Source: Cryptomeria japonica (taxonomy: Eukaryota; Streptophyta; Pinopsida; Cupressales; Cupressaceae). Taken from it: a DNA stretch of 64,000 bases. This document shows, in pieces, positions 52,708 through 62,543 of this stretch; position 1 is the first letter of the stretch, and every line of letters begins with the position of its first letter. The position numbers were made by a program, and so were the translations under genes. Where the stretch lies: the NCBI RefSeq assembly GCF_030272615.1, contig NC_081414.1:336243927-336307926 (forward strand), in the 5' to 3' direction. The notes under the pieces were generated by a model. The model made no database searches. It saw only the letters and a list, made by a program, of their open reading frames with translations, and was not told the origin of the DNA.

Positions 52708-54261
52708 AGAAGCAAAAGGAAGGAACACAAGAGAACAAAATCACAAGAGACACCCCCCAAATTCACTTAATCAAAGTACCCCCCCAAAATGATGATTTTG
52801 GCACTTTATATGTAGTGCGTGTACAATAGGCCACTTGCAAACATTGGCAAGGTGGAATTCTGATTTTGTTTTAAAACTTGACCCAATAGGCTAAGAACTA
52901 CAATGCAAAAGACCAAAATGATAGATCTATGTAATACAAGTGCCAAATTGGCCAAAAAAAACCATATGCTGAAAGTACAATTTATACTCAAAATCACTAC
53001 AAACTGTTAGTAGATTATGAAAGTAGACAAAAAATTATGAACTTTCTAAAAAAAAACACTTGAAAAGGAGTTCGTATGAGCCCAAACAGAGTCCCGAAAG
53101 TTGCAAAAATGAGGATTGGACAGGTACAATCAGTAAAAACTAAGGTTTATGAAGTATTTGTCAATCAAAATCAAAAGATAATTCCACCACAAGAAAGTAA
53201 ATGAAAAATTAGCCGATTTAAAAAAAAATTGCACCAAAAAAGGAGCAAAAATGAGCAAGATATGGCCATTTGAAGTTGAACTGCAAAACCAAAAAGCTCA
53301 ACGAGAGGGGCCTGCCCAAATTTCAAAAAATTGATGACATCAGCATATCACGGAAATAAATTTGACAATTGTCCAACCATCACGCAAATGTCACAAGTCT
53401 GCCTTGTATGATGTCCCTACTGTATGGACAATCTGACGTCAAAATTTGAGTGGTTCCGTATGATGACTAGGCGCTTACGTGGTATATGGTACTACTGGCT
53501 GTGTATGCTGAGTGGCTCGGTGACTGGGCTCCATGTGTCTAATGACAGGTGGACGCGTGGCGGCTTGCATGGCACCTTGGCCGTCAGGGGAGCTGGTGAT
53601 GCCGACGGGGAGAACGGGTGCTGGCGGGGAGGTAATCGGTCGATGAAGATTCCAATGGAGAAGGCTGTCAAAAGGAGGGCACACCGGCAGTGGCGATCGA
53701 AGAGGAGAAGACTAGGGCCGACATGAGCAAGACTAGAGGCAGCCAATGGGAAGTGCAGAACCGATGACCGGTGAGAGGAATCGGCGAGGACGACGGATGG
53801 TACTGTGTGACAGTGATGATGCGGTGGTACGACGACAATTGTAGACCCTACAATCACTGCAGTATGAGTATGGATTGTGGCGGGGGGGGGGGGGGGTATA
53901 AACCCCTGTAAAAACACTAATAATTTTTTTTTGATATTTTTTTAATAACGATTTTTACAATAAATGATTTAAAAACTACGAATAATAAAAATTGAAAATT
54001 CAAACAATATTCGCAGATTTTTTTTGTTTTGAAAAATCTGTATTGTACCACCCAAATTGGGCAAGATTTTTCCTCCAAGCCCCAAATTTGACTTTTACCA
54101 AATATAGGCAAATGTATAGTCAAAATTCATGGAAATAACCACTTGGATTCAATGGCGAGGTCCAAATTGCTGTAGGACGCCCCCAAAAATAGTAGCACCC
54201 CAGATCTGAAAATACAAGCCTTCAACAATGCCTCTCAAAGATAAATCAATGACGCTTTAAT
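52708..54261 (-). other. Copia C leader
   Basis: The leader is long (~1.55 kb). 52740-53400 and 53900-54261 are AT-rich; 53420-53890 is sharply GC-richer and open in both strands. A G14 run lies at about 53882-53896. No gene is supported. Confidence 0.6.
53420..53890. other. GC-rich island inside the Copia C leader
   Basis: The base composition differs clearly from the AT-rich leader on both sides. Plus-strand frame 53424-53726 and minus-strand frame 53917-53492 are open but low-complexity (Arg/Gly or Pro/His/Ser), without recognisable domains. Possible captured foreign sequence or structured leader RNA. Confidence 0.45.
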
Positions 54262-54274
54262 GGCTCTGATACCA
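54262..54274 (-). other. Primer-binding site of Copia C
   Basis: Minus strand TGGTATCAGAGCC, directly abutting the 5' LTR; perfect match to the Copia iMet-type site. Confidence 0.85.
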
Positions 54275-54694
54275 TGTGAGATTTTGCCAAGATCAAGAGC
54301 TCAATGAAAAGTACAAAATATAGGACAAGAATAAATTGTATTCTCATCAATAGATAGATCATCAAAATGTTACATATAATGAATATGAGACTGCTTATAT
54401 AGGCAAGGCCATATGGATATGTGAGCACACAAACATGACATGTGGCTCAATAAGAAACAAGGGTAGGTAGGGATTAGTAAGGGTAGGTATGAGAAATAAT
54501 ATAATATTCCACATGAGGTACCACTCCACAATAAGTGGATATAATAGAGTAGTAACAAGATCACACCATAAAAGGTGGAAATATCCTACAACACACCATC
54601 CCAATGTGACACAAACACCCAAATATCTCATACCCAAAATACTATGAAATGCATTATCCTAAGTAAACTTAAGTAAGGTGTAATAATATCCAAC
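54275..54694 (-). repeat. 5' LTR of Copia C
   Basis: 420 bp, minus strand TGTTGGATAT...AATCTCACA. Much shorter than the other Copia LTRs here and lacking their shared GGTTTTTCCC motif, so it belongs to a different lineage. Confidence 0.75.
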
Positions 54695-54699
54695 ATGAA

Positions 54700-54877
54700 C
54701 AAATAATTACACCAACAACAACCATTAGAATCACGAGCAAAGGAAAAGAAGTCTTTATTGGCATAAAATCTATCTAGTCTAGAATAAATCCTACTTCTTC
54801 CTTTTTGGTAATTGCACCAGGTGAACAAGATATCTCTGTGGGTAGATCTCATACCCTTTAATGGGTCATACATACAA
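54700..54877 (-). pseudogene. LINE endonuclease fragment
   Basis: The minus strand reads THRDILFTWCNYQKGRSRIYSR followed by LDRFYANKDF, the pattern of the C-terminal part of plant L1 endonuclease (FTW-N, R-LDRF). Only about 55 codons remain, cut on one side by Copia C and on the other by the CACTA-like end. It is a different copy from the 23583-31431 LINE. Confidence 0.65.
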
Positions 54878-54880
54878 TCT

Positions 54881-55375
54881 CACTAGTACATTCGGGGATA
54901 ATTTCTGACGGCCGATCATCAAAATTGCGACTACTTTTCATCGGACTATCAACAAAAAAAGTTGTCGAAAACTCATCGTCAGACTTTCTGATGATGCCTT
55001 TGAACGTCGGCATTATGACGACACCATGGACTTTGCCAACGGTGGGCATGATCGCTCTTCCGGTCAAAAAAGTTATCAAACATACAACATCCTCGTCGGA
55101 TTTTTGTTTAGACTGCGTTAGAATTTCGACAAATGTCTGAAACTTTGCATCGACGAGAATGCTGTTGGTCCAACGGTTTTGTTGTCGGTCCAGTAATATG
55201 CATCAACGACCATCCGACAAGGAAGTACCATCAGACATACAACATCCTCGTCGGATGTTTGTTTAGTTGGGGTCAAAATTTTGATAGAAGCCAAAAACTT
55301 TGCACCGACGAGAATGCTGTTGGTTCAACGATTCTATTGTCGGTGGAAAGTTTAGTCACCGTCGTAATTTTGATG
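54881..55375 (+). mobile_element. CACTA-like transposon terminus (partial)
   Basis: It starts CACTAGTACATTCGGGGATA, preceded by TCT, a possible 3-bp TSD. The next ~490 bp are dense in GTCGG, CCGAC and CGACGA words in both orientations, typical of CACTA subterminal regions, and contain two ~155-bp direct repeats (from 55080 and 55235). No opposite terminus (ending ...TAGTG) was found, so the element is truncated or interrupted. Confidence 0.55.
55080..55375 (+). repeat. Two-copy 155-bp direct repeat in the CACTA-like end
   Basis: ACATACAACATCCTCGTCGGAT starts at 55080 and 55235; both copies continue with AACTTTGCA(T/C)CGACGAGAATGCTGTTGGT. Confidence 0.8.
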
Positions 55376-55850
55376 GATTTTTTTTTTTTTTTTAAATTAT
55401 TATTATCTAAATGTAAAGCACACCTCATTGATATGTTCAACGAATATTATTCTATCCCCATCAGCTACCAATAGGGGGCATAGGTTTCAAGCTAATATGA
55501 GGTGCATTGGTTTCAAGCTAATATGATCAGACGCACCATGGTTGAGATGGTCCAACTCCTAAGAGGACTGTATGAACCATTGAGTATTGGTAAACCTATT
55601 AAAAATGGTGCTGATAGGGAATTAGCTAACCCAAATACAAGAGCCTTTAAAGCCAATCAGGGAGATGAAATGACTTTATCTACCTTATCTAAGTTAGTTG
55701 TTCTTGGGAGCTACCAAAACTTATCTACTATATATACATGAAATGAATTTATCTACTATATATAGACATATTCCTTATAAGTATATCCCAAATTGATAAT
55801 CTCATAGAAAGTGTCATCCTATGTCAATACATGACATATACCTATTGAAT

Positions 55851-55851
<1 letters not shown>
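55376..55851. other. Unassigned, with poly-T and a small ORF
   Basis: A T15-16 run lies at 55379-55394. A short direct repeat GGTTTCAAGCTAATATGA occurs near 55485 and 55510. The frame 55502-55741 (79 codons) has no recognised domain; it may be a scrap of transposase or host coding sequence. Confidence 0.35.

Positions 55852-55930
<79 letters not shown>
55852..55930. repeat. (CA)n microsatellite, n about 39
   Basis: Uninterrupted CA dinucleotides for about 79 bp. Confidence 0.97.
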
Positions 55931-55932
<2 letters not shown>

Positions 55933-56855
55933 CTCATACTAAGTAGTCACTCGTTATTATATATTCAACATATATTGAAAGACGATAATCATGCATTTCA
56001 GACTACATGAATATCCTCTTTAATAAAATAAATCACATGTACAAGGTTATTGGGTTGACCGAGTCCAATAGAAAAGTACAATAGGTAAAGATAATACTAA
56101 AAATAATGTTACTAGCATCTTAAAAGAAAATAGAAATGCATTATTTCCACCCACAAAACACTTGATATAAAATAGTTCCAACCTTTCTTTTATTTAAGTA
56201 ACTAGGGTATTTGAATTTAAATTTTGGTATAATTTTTTTTTTTTTAAAGGTCATCTCTCCCCCTATATTGTTAAACATGCCCACATGTTTACTCCTAAAT
56301 TTTTTCACTTAATTTAGATATCTTATTTTCTAGTTATGAAATTGATCTTGGAACCTATGGGTTATGGGCCCATAATATACTTAAGTGAAGTTAGCATAAA
56401 CCATATCAATTATGTTCAATTACATCAATCTCTACTTGGAGTGTTTAATATACATATCATTAATGATTACAATGCTTATTTAAATATACATTTGAATTAA
56501 AACTTTCAAGAATAGATGAAAGAGAAAGAACGTGTTGAGGGAGGTGGAAGTGCTCTCCGAGGTGATCACAAATTGAGTCCATTGGTCCCTAATGGTGGTT
56601 TGCAATGCCACCCGACCACGTGGAACCCTTAGGTCCACCCCATCGTGCTTGTGGAGATAGTTCCAAATAGTCAATCAAAGTATACAAGGGGGATGATAGG
56701 CTCACACATGCCATACATGATGCATACATGACACAAGTAATGGAACAATACAGTGCAACATCAATAGAGAAGGATGATACCAAGTCATGAATCCACATAG
56801 GGTCACTACTTTAAAACTACACAAGGCATTAGATTCTAGAGTGTAGTAGAGGAAG
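55931..56855. other. Unassigned AT-rich DNA
   Basis: A T13 run lies near 56228-56243. No gene, element end or strong repeat recognised. Confidence 0.4.
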
Positions 56856-56860
56856 TGCCA

Positions 56861-57440
56861 TCGTATGTGCTGATGGGGATGCACCATATGGAACAAGCAT
56901 TCTCTCATATGGACGAGAAGGACGATTGTGCAAATCCCATTGCTACATGAGCAGGCATGTCTCTTCTGAAAAGTCCTAAAGCTCCATGTGCAGGCATGCC
57001 TTTCATCGTATGTGCTCATGAGGATGCACCATATGGAACCAAGCATCCTCTCATACATATGAGAACAATGATCACACAATCCCTATGCTACATGAGTGGG
57101 CATGTATCTTCACACAAGTCCCAATGCTCCATGTGCGGGATTGCCTTTCATTGTATGTGCTCATGGGGACACACCATATGGAACCAAGAATTCTCTCATA
57201 CGGACGAGAACGAATTTCACACAATCCCTATGCTACATGAGTGGGTATGTCTCTTTGAACAAGTCCCAACGCTCCATATGTGGGCATGCTTTTCATCGTA
57301 TGTGCTCTTGGGGACGAACCATATGGAACCAAGCATTCTCTCATGTGAATGAGAACAATGATCACATAGTCCTTGTGTGAGTGGGCATGCCTCTTTGCAC
57401 AAGTCCCAATGCTCCATGTGAGAGCATGCCTTCCCAAAAC
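56861..57440. repeat. Four-copy 145-bp tandem repeat
   Basis: Copies are marked by (T/C)CGTATGTGCT at 56861, 57006, 57151 and 57296, with an exact 145-bp spacing each time. Each holds CACCATATGGAACCAAG, CTCTCATA and GTCCCAA(T/C)GCTCCAT. The copies differ by scattered substitutions without indels. Several frames stay open across it, but 145 is not a multiple of 3 and the frames shift between copies. Confidence 0.92.
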
Positions 57441-58517
57441 ACCCTTGGTGTTGTGATAGCACTCAAGGCATTCTCAAGGAACTAATTATCTCGTTATTTG
57501 TTTTAACCCAAGTCTATTGTTATGTTATCACTTGATTACAAAACTCCCCAAACATGAATGCCAAGAGTACCACTTTCAGATGAGGGATACGAGTGAGAGA
57601 CACTCTCTAGACTCACTCTAGGACTAAGCTCATGCCATATATAAATGCAAGACATCTCAAATACATCAAATTGTCTCAATTGCAAAATACCATTTTCATA
57701 CATAAGCAAGACATACTCAATTGGGTACAACACCAAGAGAACGGATCCCAATTGATCCCTTATCAAAATTCACATATATGTTATCATGATTCCATAATAG
57801 AATATCATCTCAAAATCATCAAATACCACTTTTCAATAATTCCCAAGTTTGGACCAAAAACCAGTCATGAGGCCAATTACCATTGATGAATGAATGAATG
57901 AAGGATTTTAATGATGTCCACGAGACTAAATAGTCTATGGGACCAAAACAAACACCCTTAACTGATGGACCTCAAAAACCTTGAAATTTCAAAGTGCATA
58001 AAATGAAAATGCAAGAATAGCCTTTTGATTCTAATCAACTCAACAATACAATACTCCCTCGATTTATCATTTCAACATCCCAACTAGAATTGAACAACAT
58101 AACCTCATATATACTCATAATTTCCAAATTTGGTTCATACAAATCATATAATCATCCAAATGGAGAGATTTAAATTGGAAGAATACTTTAATTCACTCAA
58201 CAATTCATTTGCAACAAACTAAAATCAATTCAATTGAAAAAAAAAGGAGGAATTTGAGTTCCTACCTCAAACTTGACCAAATCTTCAAGTTGACAATGTA
58301 ACTGAACATAATTGAGATGAGACATGAGTTTCTTAAGTGAAGTTACCCATAAACTATGTATAATTGTTTGAATTATTTTAGCATAAGCCACAATGAATCT
58401 ACACCTATAGTCCAAAGTAATCTAGCGAGGCATGCTATCTAAAATCCAAAATCATGAGTATTGGATCCAAGAGTATAGCACAAAAATTTGGTTATAGCAA
58501 TCTGTTATACATAATAT
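57441..58517. other. Unassigned AT-rich DNA
   Basis: A short (GAAT)n run lies near 57887-57900; otherwise no repeat, ORF or element end is supported. Confidence 0.4.
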
Positions 58518-60037
58518 TGTTGGCATTTCAGTAGAAAGAAAGATTGTTGATATTCAATAAGGATATTGAGAAGGTTGTTGAAGATTATTGATATAACTGA
58601 AGAAGGATGATAACTATCTTTATAACATTATTTTTTCATTGATGTCAAGAAATTGATTATATGATTCAGTATGATATTGCCATATCTTGAGAAGATTGAT
58701 TAGAAGAGAATTAAGATGTCGGTAAAAGATACAGAAAGAATGTGATGAATAAGAGGACAAATAAGTTATTCAATGGGCAACTATTACCGAGTTAGACAAT
58801 GATGAGATCATGATGTTTAGATTGTTTTGATATCCTACATATGTTGTTGATTGTAAGGTTAATACTATACTATGTCACCGAGCAAAGAACCTAGTCAGTA
58901 AACCCTAAGGAACCTAGTCGATAAACCCTAAGGTTATCGATATTGATTAATGAAGGCAAAATGTCTACCGAGTAAGGTTTAGTATTTACCGAGTTGCAAC
59001 CAAGTTATGACAGTGCGCATTGGATGGATAAAAGCATTATTTAATGAAGGACAATGATTAGCTGGAGATGTATAAATGATTGATATATCGTGCATGAATT
59101 TTGTTAAGGATCTATGGCAAAGGAAAATCGGCAGGAAGATCTAAAACGCAGATTGAACCGCAATAACCTTGTGCAAGTTCCAAGAAAGGAATGCAAGTCC
59201 CTAGGCAACGTAAAACGTTTTTAGATCGGAAGGATACATTGAACCTGATCAAGTTTGAAGATCTGATGGCTAAGATTGATCATGGGAAATGTGATCAAGG
59301 AGATTTAGTGGTTAGAAATTGTTTATAAATAAGGAATTGCTAATAAACAATGTATGCGAGCAAGTGTAAGCACATGAATGCTACATAGTGATTACCGAGC
59401 ATAGAAGCTTGAAGACCTGTTTGAATAACAGAGTAGAGAGCCCAACAGAGGGACAAGATAAGTCCTATGACTAGATTGTTTTGAGCAAATAAGAATCTGC
59501 TTTAGCATTTTAGATGTGAAGTTGCAGATATATTTTATTGCTGTTATTTTTTAAGTGATAGAAAATCTCTTAACCGAGTGGACTTAACAGTCTTATTTGT
59601 AAACCCTCTAGCAAGGTAACATTCTAAATGAGTGTTTGAAATCCTTTGACAAGGTCACTTCTAACAAAGTGAAGATCCTAATAGATCTGAGGGAAATCTC
59701 TTAACCGGGTCACATCTAGCAATGTTTTTGTAATCTTTAATAGGATTTGCTTTTAACCGAGCATACTATAGAAGAGTATATTTCTTAGTGGGTCTGAAAT
59801 CCCACAGTGGTTTTTCCCTATTTGGGTTTCCATGTTAAATCTAGTGTTATGAGTGTTATGATGATTATGTGTTCATGAGTTTGCATGTTTAGCAATTTTT
59901 GGTTAAGTTGCTGAAGTATAAGTTACCGAGGTTGAATCTGTTGATTTTATGGAAGTTTAAGTTTGTATGATTCACCCCCCCCTCTCATCTTGTTAGCTAT
60001 TAGTATCTGTACTTTACTTCTAGTATCAGAACTATCA
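58518..60037 (+). repeat. 5' LTR of Copia E
   Basis: 1520 bp, TGTTGGCATT...GAACTATCA. It contains the shared Copia LTR motif (CACAGTGGTTTTTCCC...GGGTTTCCATG) at 59802-59833 and a C-run ATTCACCCCCCCC near 59971-59984. The start matches that of the solo LTR at 37974-39371 (TGTTGGCATT). Confidence 0.87.
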
Positions 60038-60039
60038 AT

Positions 60040-60052
60040 TGGTATCAGAGCC
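60040..60052 (+). other. Primer-binding site of Copia E
   Basis: TGGTATCAGAGCC, 2 bp after the LTR; perfect iMet-type match. Confidence 0.88.
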
Positions 60053-60102
60053 TTGGACTCCGAAAGAAAAAGTTTAAAGGTACTTGAGGCAAAGATCCGA
60101 AG

Positions 60103-61041
60103 ATGTATAAAAGGGATGCACCGAGGCTGAACAAGTCAAGTTTCTCCACATGGCAGAAAAGGATGAAGCTGCATTTATCAAGAATTGGAGAATATGCAAC
60201 ATATTATCTAGAGAATGATTACATTGCACCAAGAACCAACCCTATGACCTTGGAAGAGATAAAGGTAAAGTAAGAACATATTCAAGCTATGATTGAAATA
60301 ACATCAGCATTGACTGACTTAGAGTTTAATGATCTAGAAGGCTGTAATGATGCAAAAGCAATGTGGACTAAGCTCATATCTATGTATGGAGGTGATGAAC
60401 ATGTTCAAAGAGAAAAAGTAGATAGTCTAAGAGGACAACTTGAATCCATGAGAATGAATGAAGGTGAGAACATAACCCAATACAGTACAAGACTAAAGGA
60501 GATTGTCAATCAAATTAAAGGAGCAAGGGGAACTATTGAAGAAAAGGATATAACAAGTAATTTGTTGAGAACCCTTCTACCAACTTATGCTATTCGAGTC
60601 TCTACAATCAATGAATTGAGGTCTGTACCTAACATGCCAATTTCTTTGGATTCTACTATTGGTAAGCTACATGTATTTGAGTTAAGTAACTTTGATAATA
60701 GTGGGTCTTCGGTACATAAAGTAGAATCTGCATTTAGTTCTTTTCATATTGGTGAATCTGATGATTATAGTGATAGAATGAGTAAGTACTCTGAAGGGAG
60801 TCACAGTGGAGCAAGTGAAAGATTTCATAAGAACATGGAAGAAGTGCACAAGCTGTATGAAGAAATCAAGAAGCAAGAAGAGTTTGAAGCATTATTAGCC
60901 AGAAGGTTACCAAGAGGAAAAGGTAAGTATAAAGGAAAGCTACCTTTAAAATCTTTCAATTGTGATAAAATAGGACAGAGGGCTTCTAACTGCCCTGACA
61001 AAGAATCTAGTGAAAAGAGAGAATACCGAGATAACAGGTAG
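60103..61041 (+). pseudogene. Copia E gag
   Basis: The ATG at 60103 is in frame with the main ORF and gives RLNKSSFSTWQKRMKLHLSR and ENDYIAPRTNP before an in-frame TAA at 60271. The frame then continues from 60289: TDLEFNDLEGCNDAKAMWTK, RGQLESMRMNEGENITQY, ARRLPRGKGKYKGKLPLKSF and a knuckle remnant (FNCDKIGQRASNC, with the His replaced by Gln). It ends at a TAG at 61041. Length and order fit a Copia gag. Confidence 0.88.
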
Positions 61042-61870
61042 AAAGATAACCAATACAGAGGACACTGAGACTTCAGAAGGAGAGATAGAAAGACATGTCT
61101 AGTAGTAGATGAGGAATCCAAGGATGACAAATTTGATGAAACTGATGCTGAGGAAGTTGTTTATGTGGCTATTAAAGATAGATCTAATGAAGAAAGGTAT
61201 GAAGAAAAAGCCCTAATATCTCACATAAATAATAATGACTCTTAGATCATAGACAGTGGATGCTCACATCACATGACAGGCGATAAACACAAGTTTGGTA
61301 AATTAGAAGACTATGATGGAGGCTATGTAAGATTTGGTAATGATGCACCATGTCTGGTGAAAGGTAAAGAATCTATAACACTTCTTGACAATGCTAAATG
61401 TGATGATGTATACTAGGTTGAAGGATTGAAATACAATTTGTTGAGTGTAGCACAGCTAAACAATATAGGATATCGAATAGAATTTCAGAAAGGAATTGTC
61501 AAAGTTCATGACAAGCATGGAAAGTTAGCTGCTAGCGGGACACAAACAAAAGGTAATACATTTAATCTTGACTCAACTTGAAACAAGTGTCTTTATGCAA
61601 AGATAGATGATACCTGGTTATGGCATAAAAGGTTTTGTCATGTAAATTTTGATAATCTGATCAAAATAAGTAAGAAGTACTGAGTAAGAGGTCTACTGAG
61701 TCTGGAAAAACCTGAGAATGCTATGTGTCGAGGATGCCAGATGGGTAAGATGACAAGATCAAGCTTTACAAGTAAGTCCTACACTTCTAAAGGAATTTTA
61801 GATCTAGTTCACACTGATCTTTGTGGTCCCATGAAAGTTCAAAGTTATTATGGTGATAAATATTTCATAT
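61042..61870 (+). pseudogene. Copia E protease and pre-integrase
   Basis: In one frame with several stops: IIDSGCSHHMTGDKHKFGKL (protease, DSG intact, about 61250), YVRFGNDAPCLVKGKE, GLKYNLLSVAQL, then TWLWHKRFCHVNFDNLIKIS and CRGCQMGKMTRSSF (zinc-binding pre-integrase), and LVHTDLCGPMKVQ, the first part of integrase. Stops at about 61069, 61243, 61415, 61579 and 61681. A shift near 61870 leads to the next frame. Confidence 0.85.
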
Positions 61871-61874
61871 TATT

Positions 61875-62543
61875 ATGGATGATTACTCAAGGATGATATT
61901 AGTTATGTTTTTAAAGGAAAAATTAGAAGCTTTTCAAATGTTTAAATGGTACAAGGCAAGAGTTGAAAATGAAACAGGAAGACAGTTGAAATGTCTTAGA
62001 TCTGATAGAGGAGGAGAGTTCACTTCTAATGAATTTAACTTATTCTGCGATGATCATGGTATAAAGAGACAAGTATCTGCACTGAGAACACCTCAGCAAA
62101 ATGGGATAGCCGAGAGAAGAAACAGATCAATTGTGGATTGTGCAAGAACCCTGATGATAGAAAAGAGGGTACCTCAAACATTTTGGAGAGAAGCAATCAT
62201 CACTGCAGTTTACACCTTGAACCGAGTTCAACTAAAGAAAGGAACTATGAAGACACCATATGAGATCTGGTATGGCAAGAAACCTAATGTAAGTTACTTT
62301 AAAATCTTTGGAAGTAGATGCTATGTTCACAAAGATGATAGAAATGGAAAGTTTGATCAGAAAAGTGAAGAAGGAACATTTATTGGTTATTCTTCTAGAA
62401 GTAAAGCATTTAAATGTCTGATCAAATCATCTAACAAAATAGTGGAAAGTGCAAATGTGAAAATTGATGAATTTGCAGAAAGAAATGATGAAGGAAATTC
62501 CAAAGAACCAGAAGATTATGAAGAATTTGTTTATGTTCAATAG
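61875..62543 (+). pseudogene. Copia E integrase core
   Basis: The 222 open codons start inside the core: MDDYSRMILVMFLKEKLEAF, LRSDRGGEFTSNEF, ALRTPQQNGIAERRNRSIVD (catalytic Glu), TFWREAIITAVYTLNRV and SRCYVHKDDRNGKFDQ. The upstream VHTD catalytic Asp is in another frame. A TAG at 62541 separates it from RT. Confidence 0.88.

Larger units (their letters stand above)
50232..54694 (-). mobile_element. Copia C: gag-protease-only Copia-like element, 3' LTR lost
   Basis: Minus strand: 5' LTR (54694-54275), perfect iMet-type PBS (54274-54262), a 1.55-kb leader with a GC-rich block, gag (52707-52070), zinc knuckle, protease and an acidic extension (51836-50439), 3' untranslated region, and a polypurine tract (CACTTAAGGGGGGG, 50232-50246). 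Integrase, RT and RNase H are absent with no visible break point. Candidate outer TSD is TGAAC at 54695-54699; the partner was lost with the 3' LTR. Confidence 0.75.

Noticed and set aside
53424-53917. Possible gene in the GC-rich part of the Copia C leader
   Set aside because: Frames are open on both strands and low complexity, with no start context, no domain and no continuation into flanks.
55502-55741. 79-codon ORF next to the CACTA-like end
   Set aside because: No recognised domain and no second exon or stop-free extension. Transposase origin could not be supported.
56702-57462. Several ORFs of 80-130 codons with Cys/His/Met-rich peptides resembling zinc motifs
   Set aside because: They are produced by the 145-bp tandem repeat. 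The period is not a multiple of 3, so no frame is conserved between copies.
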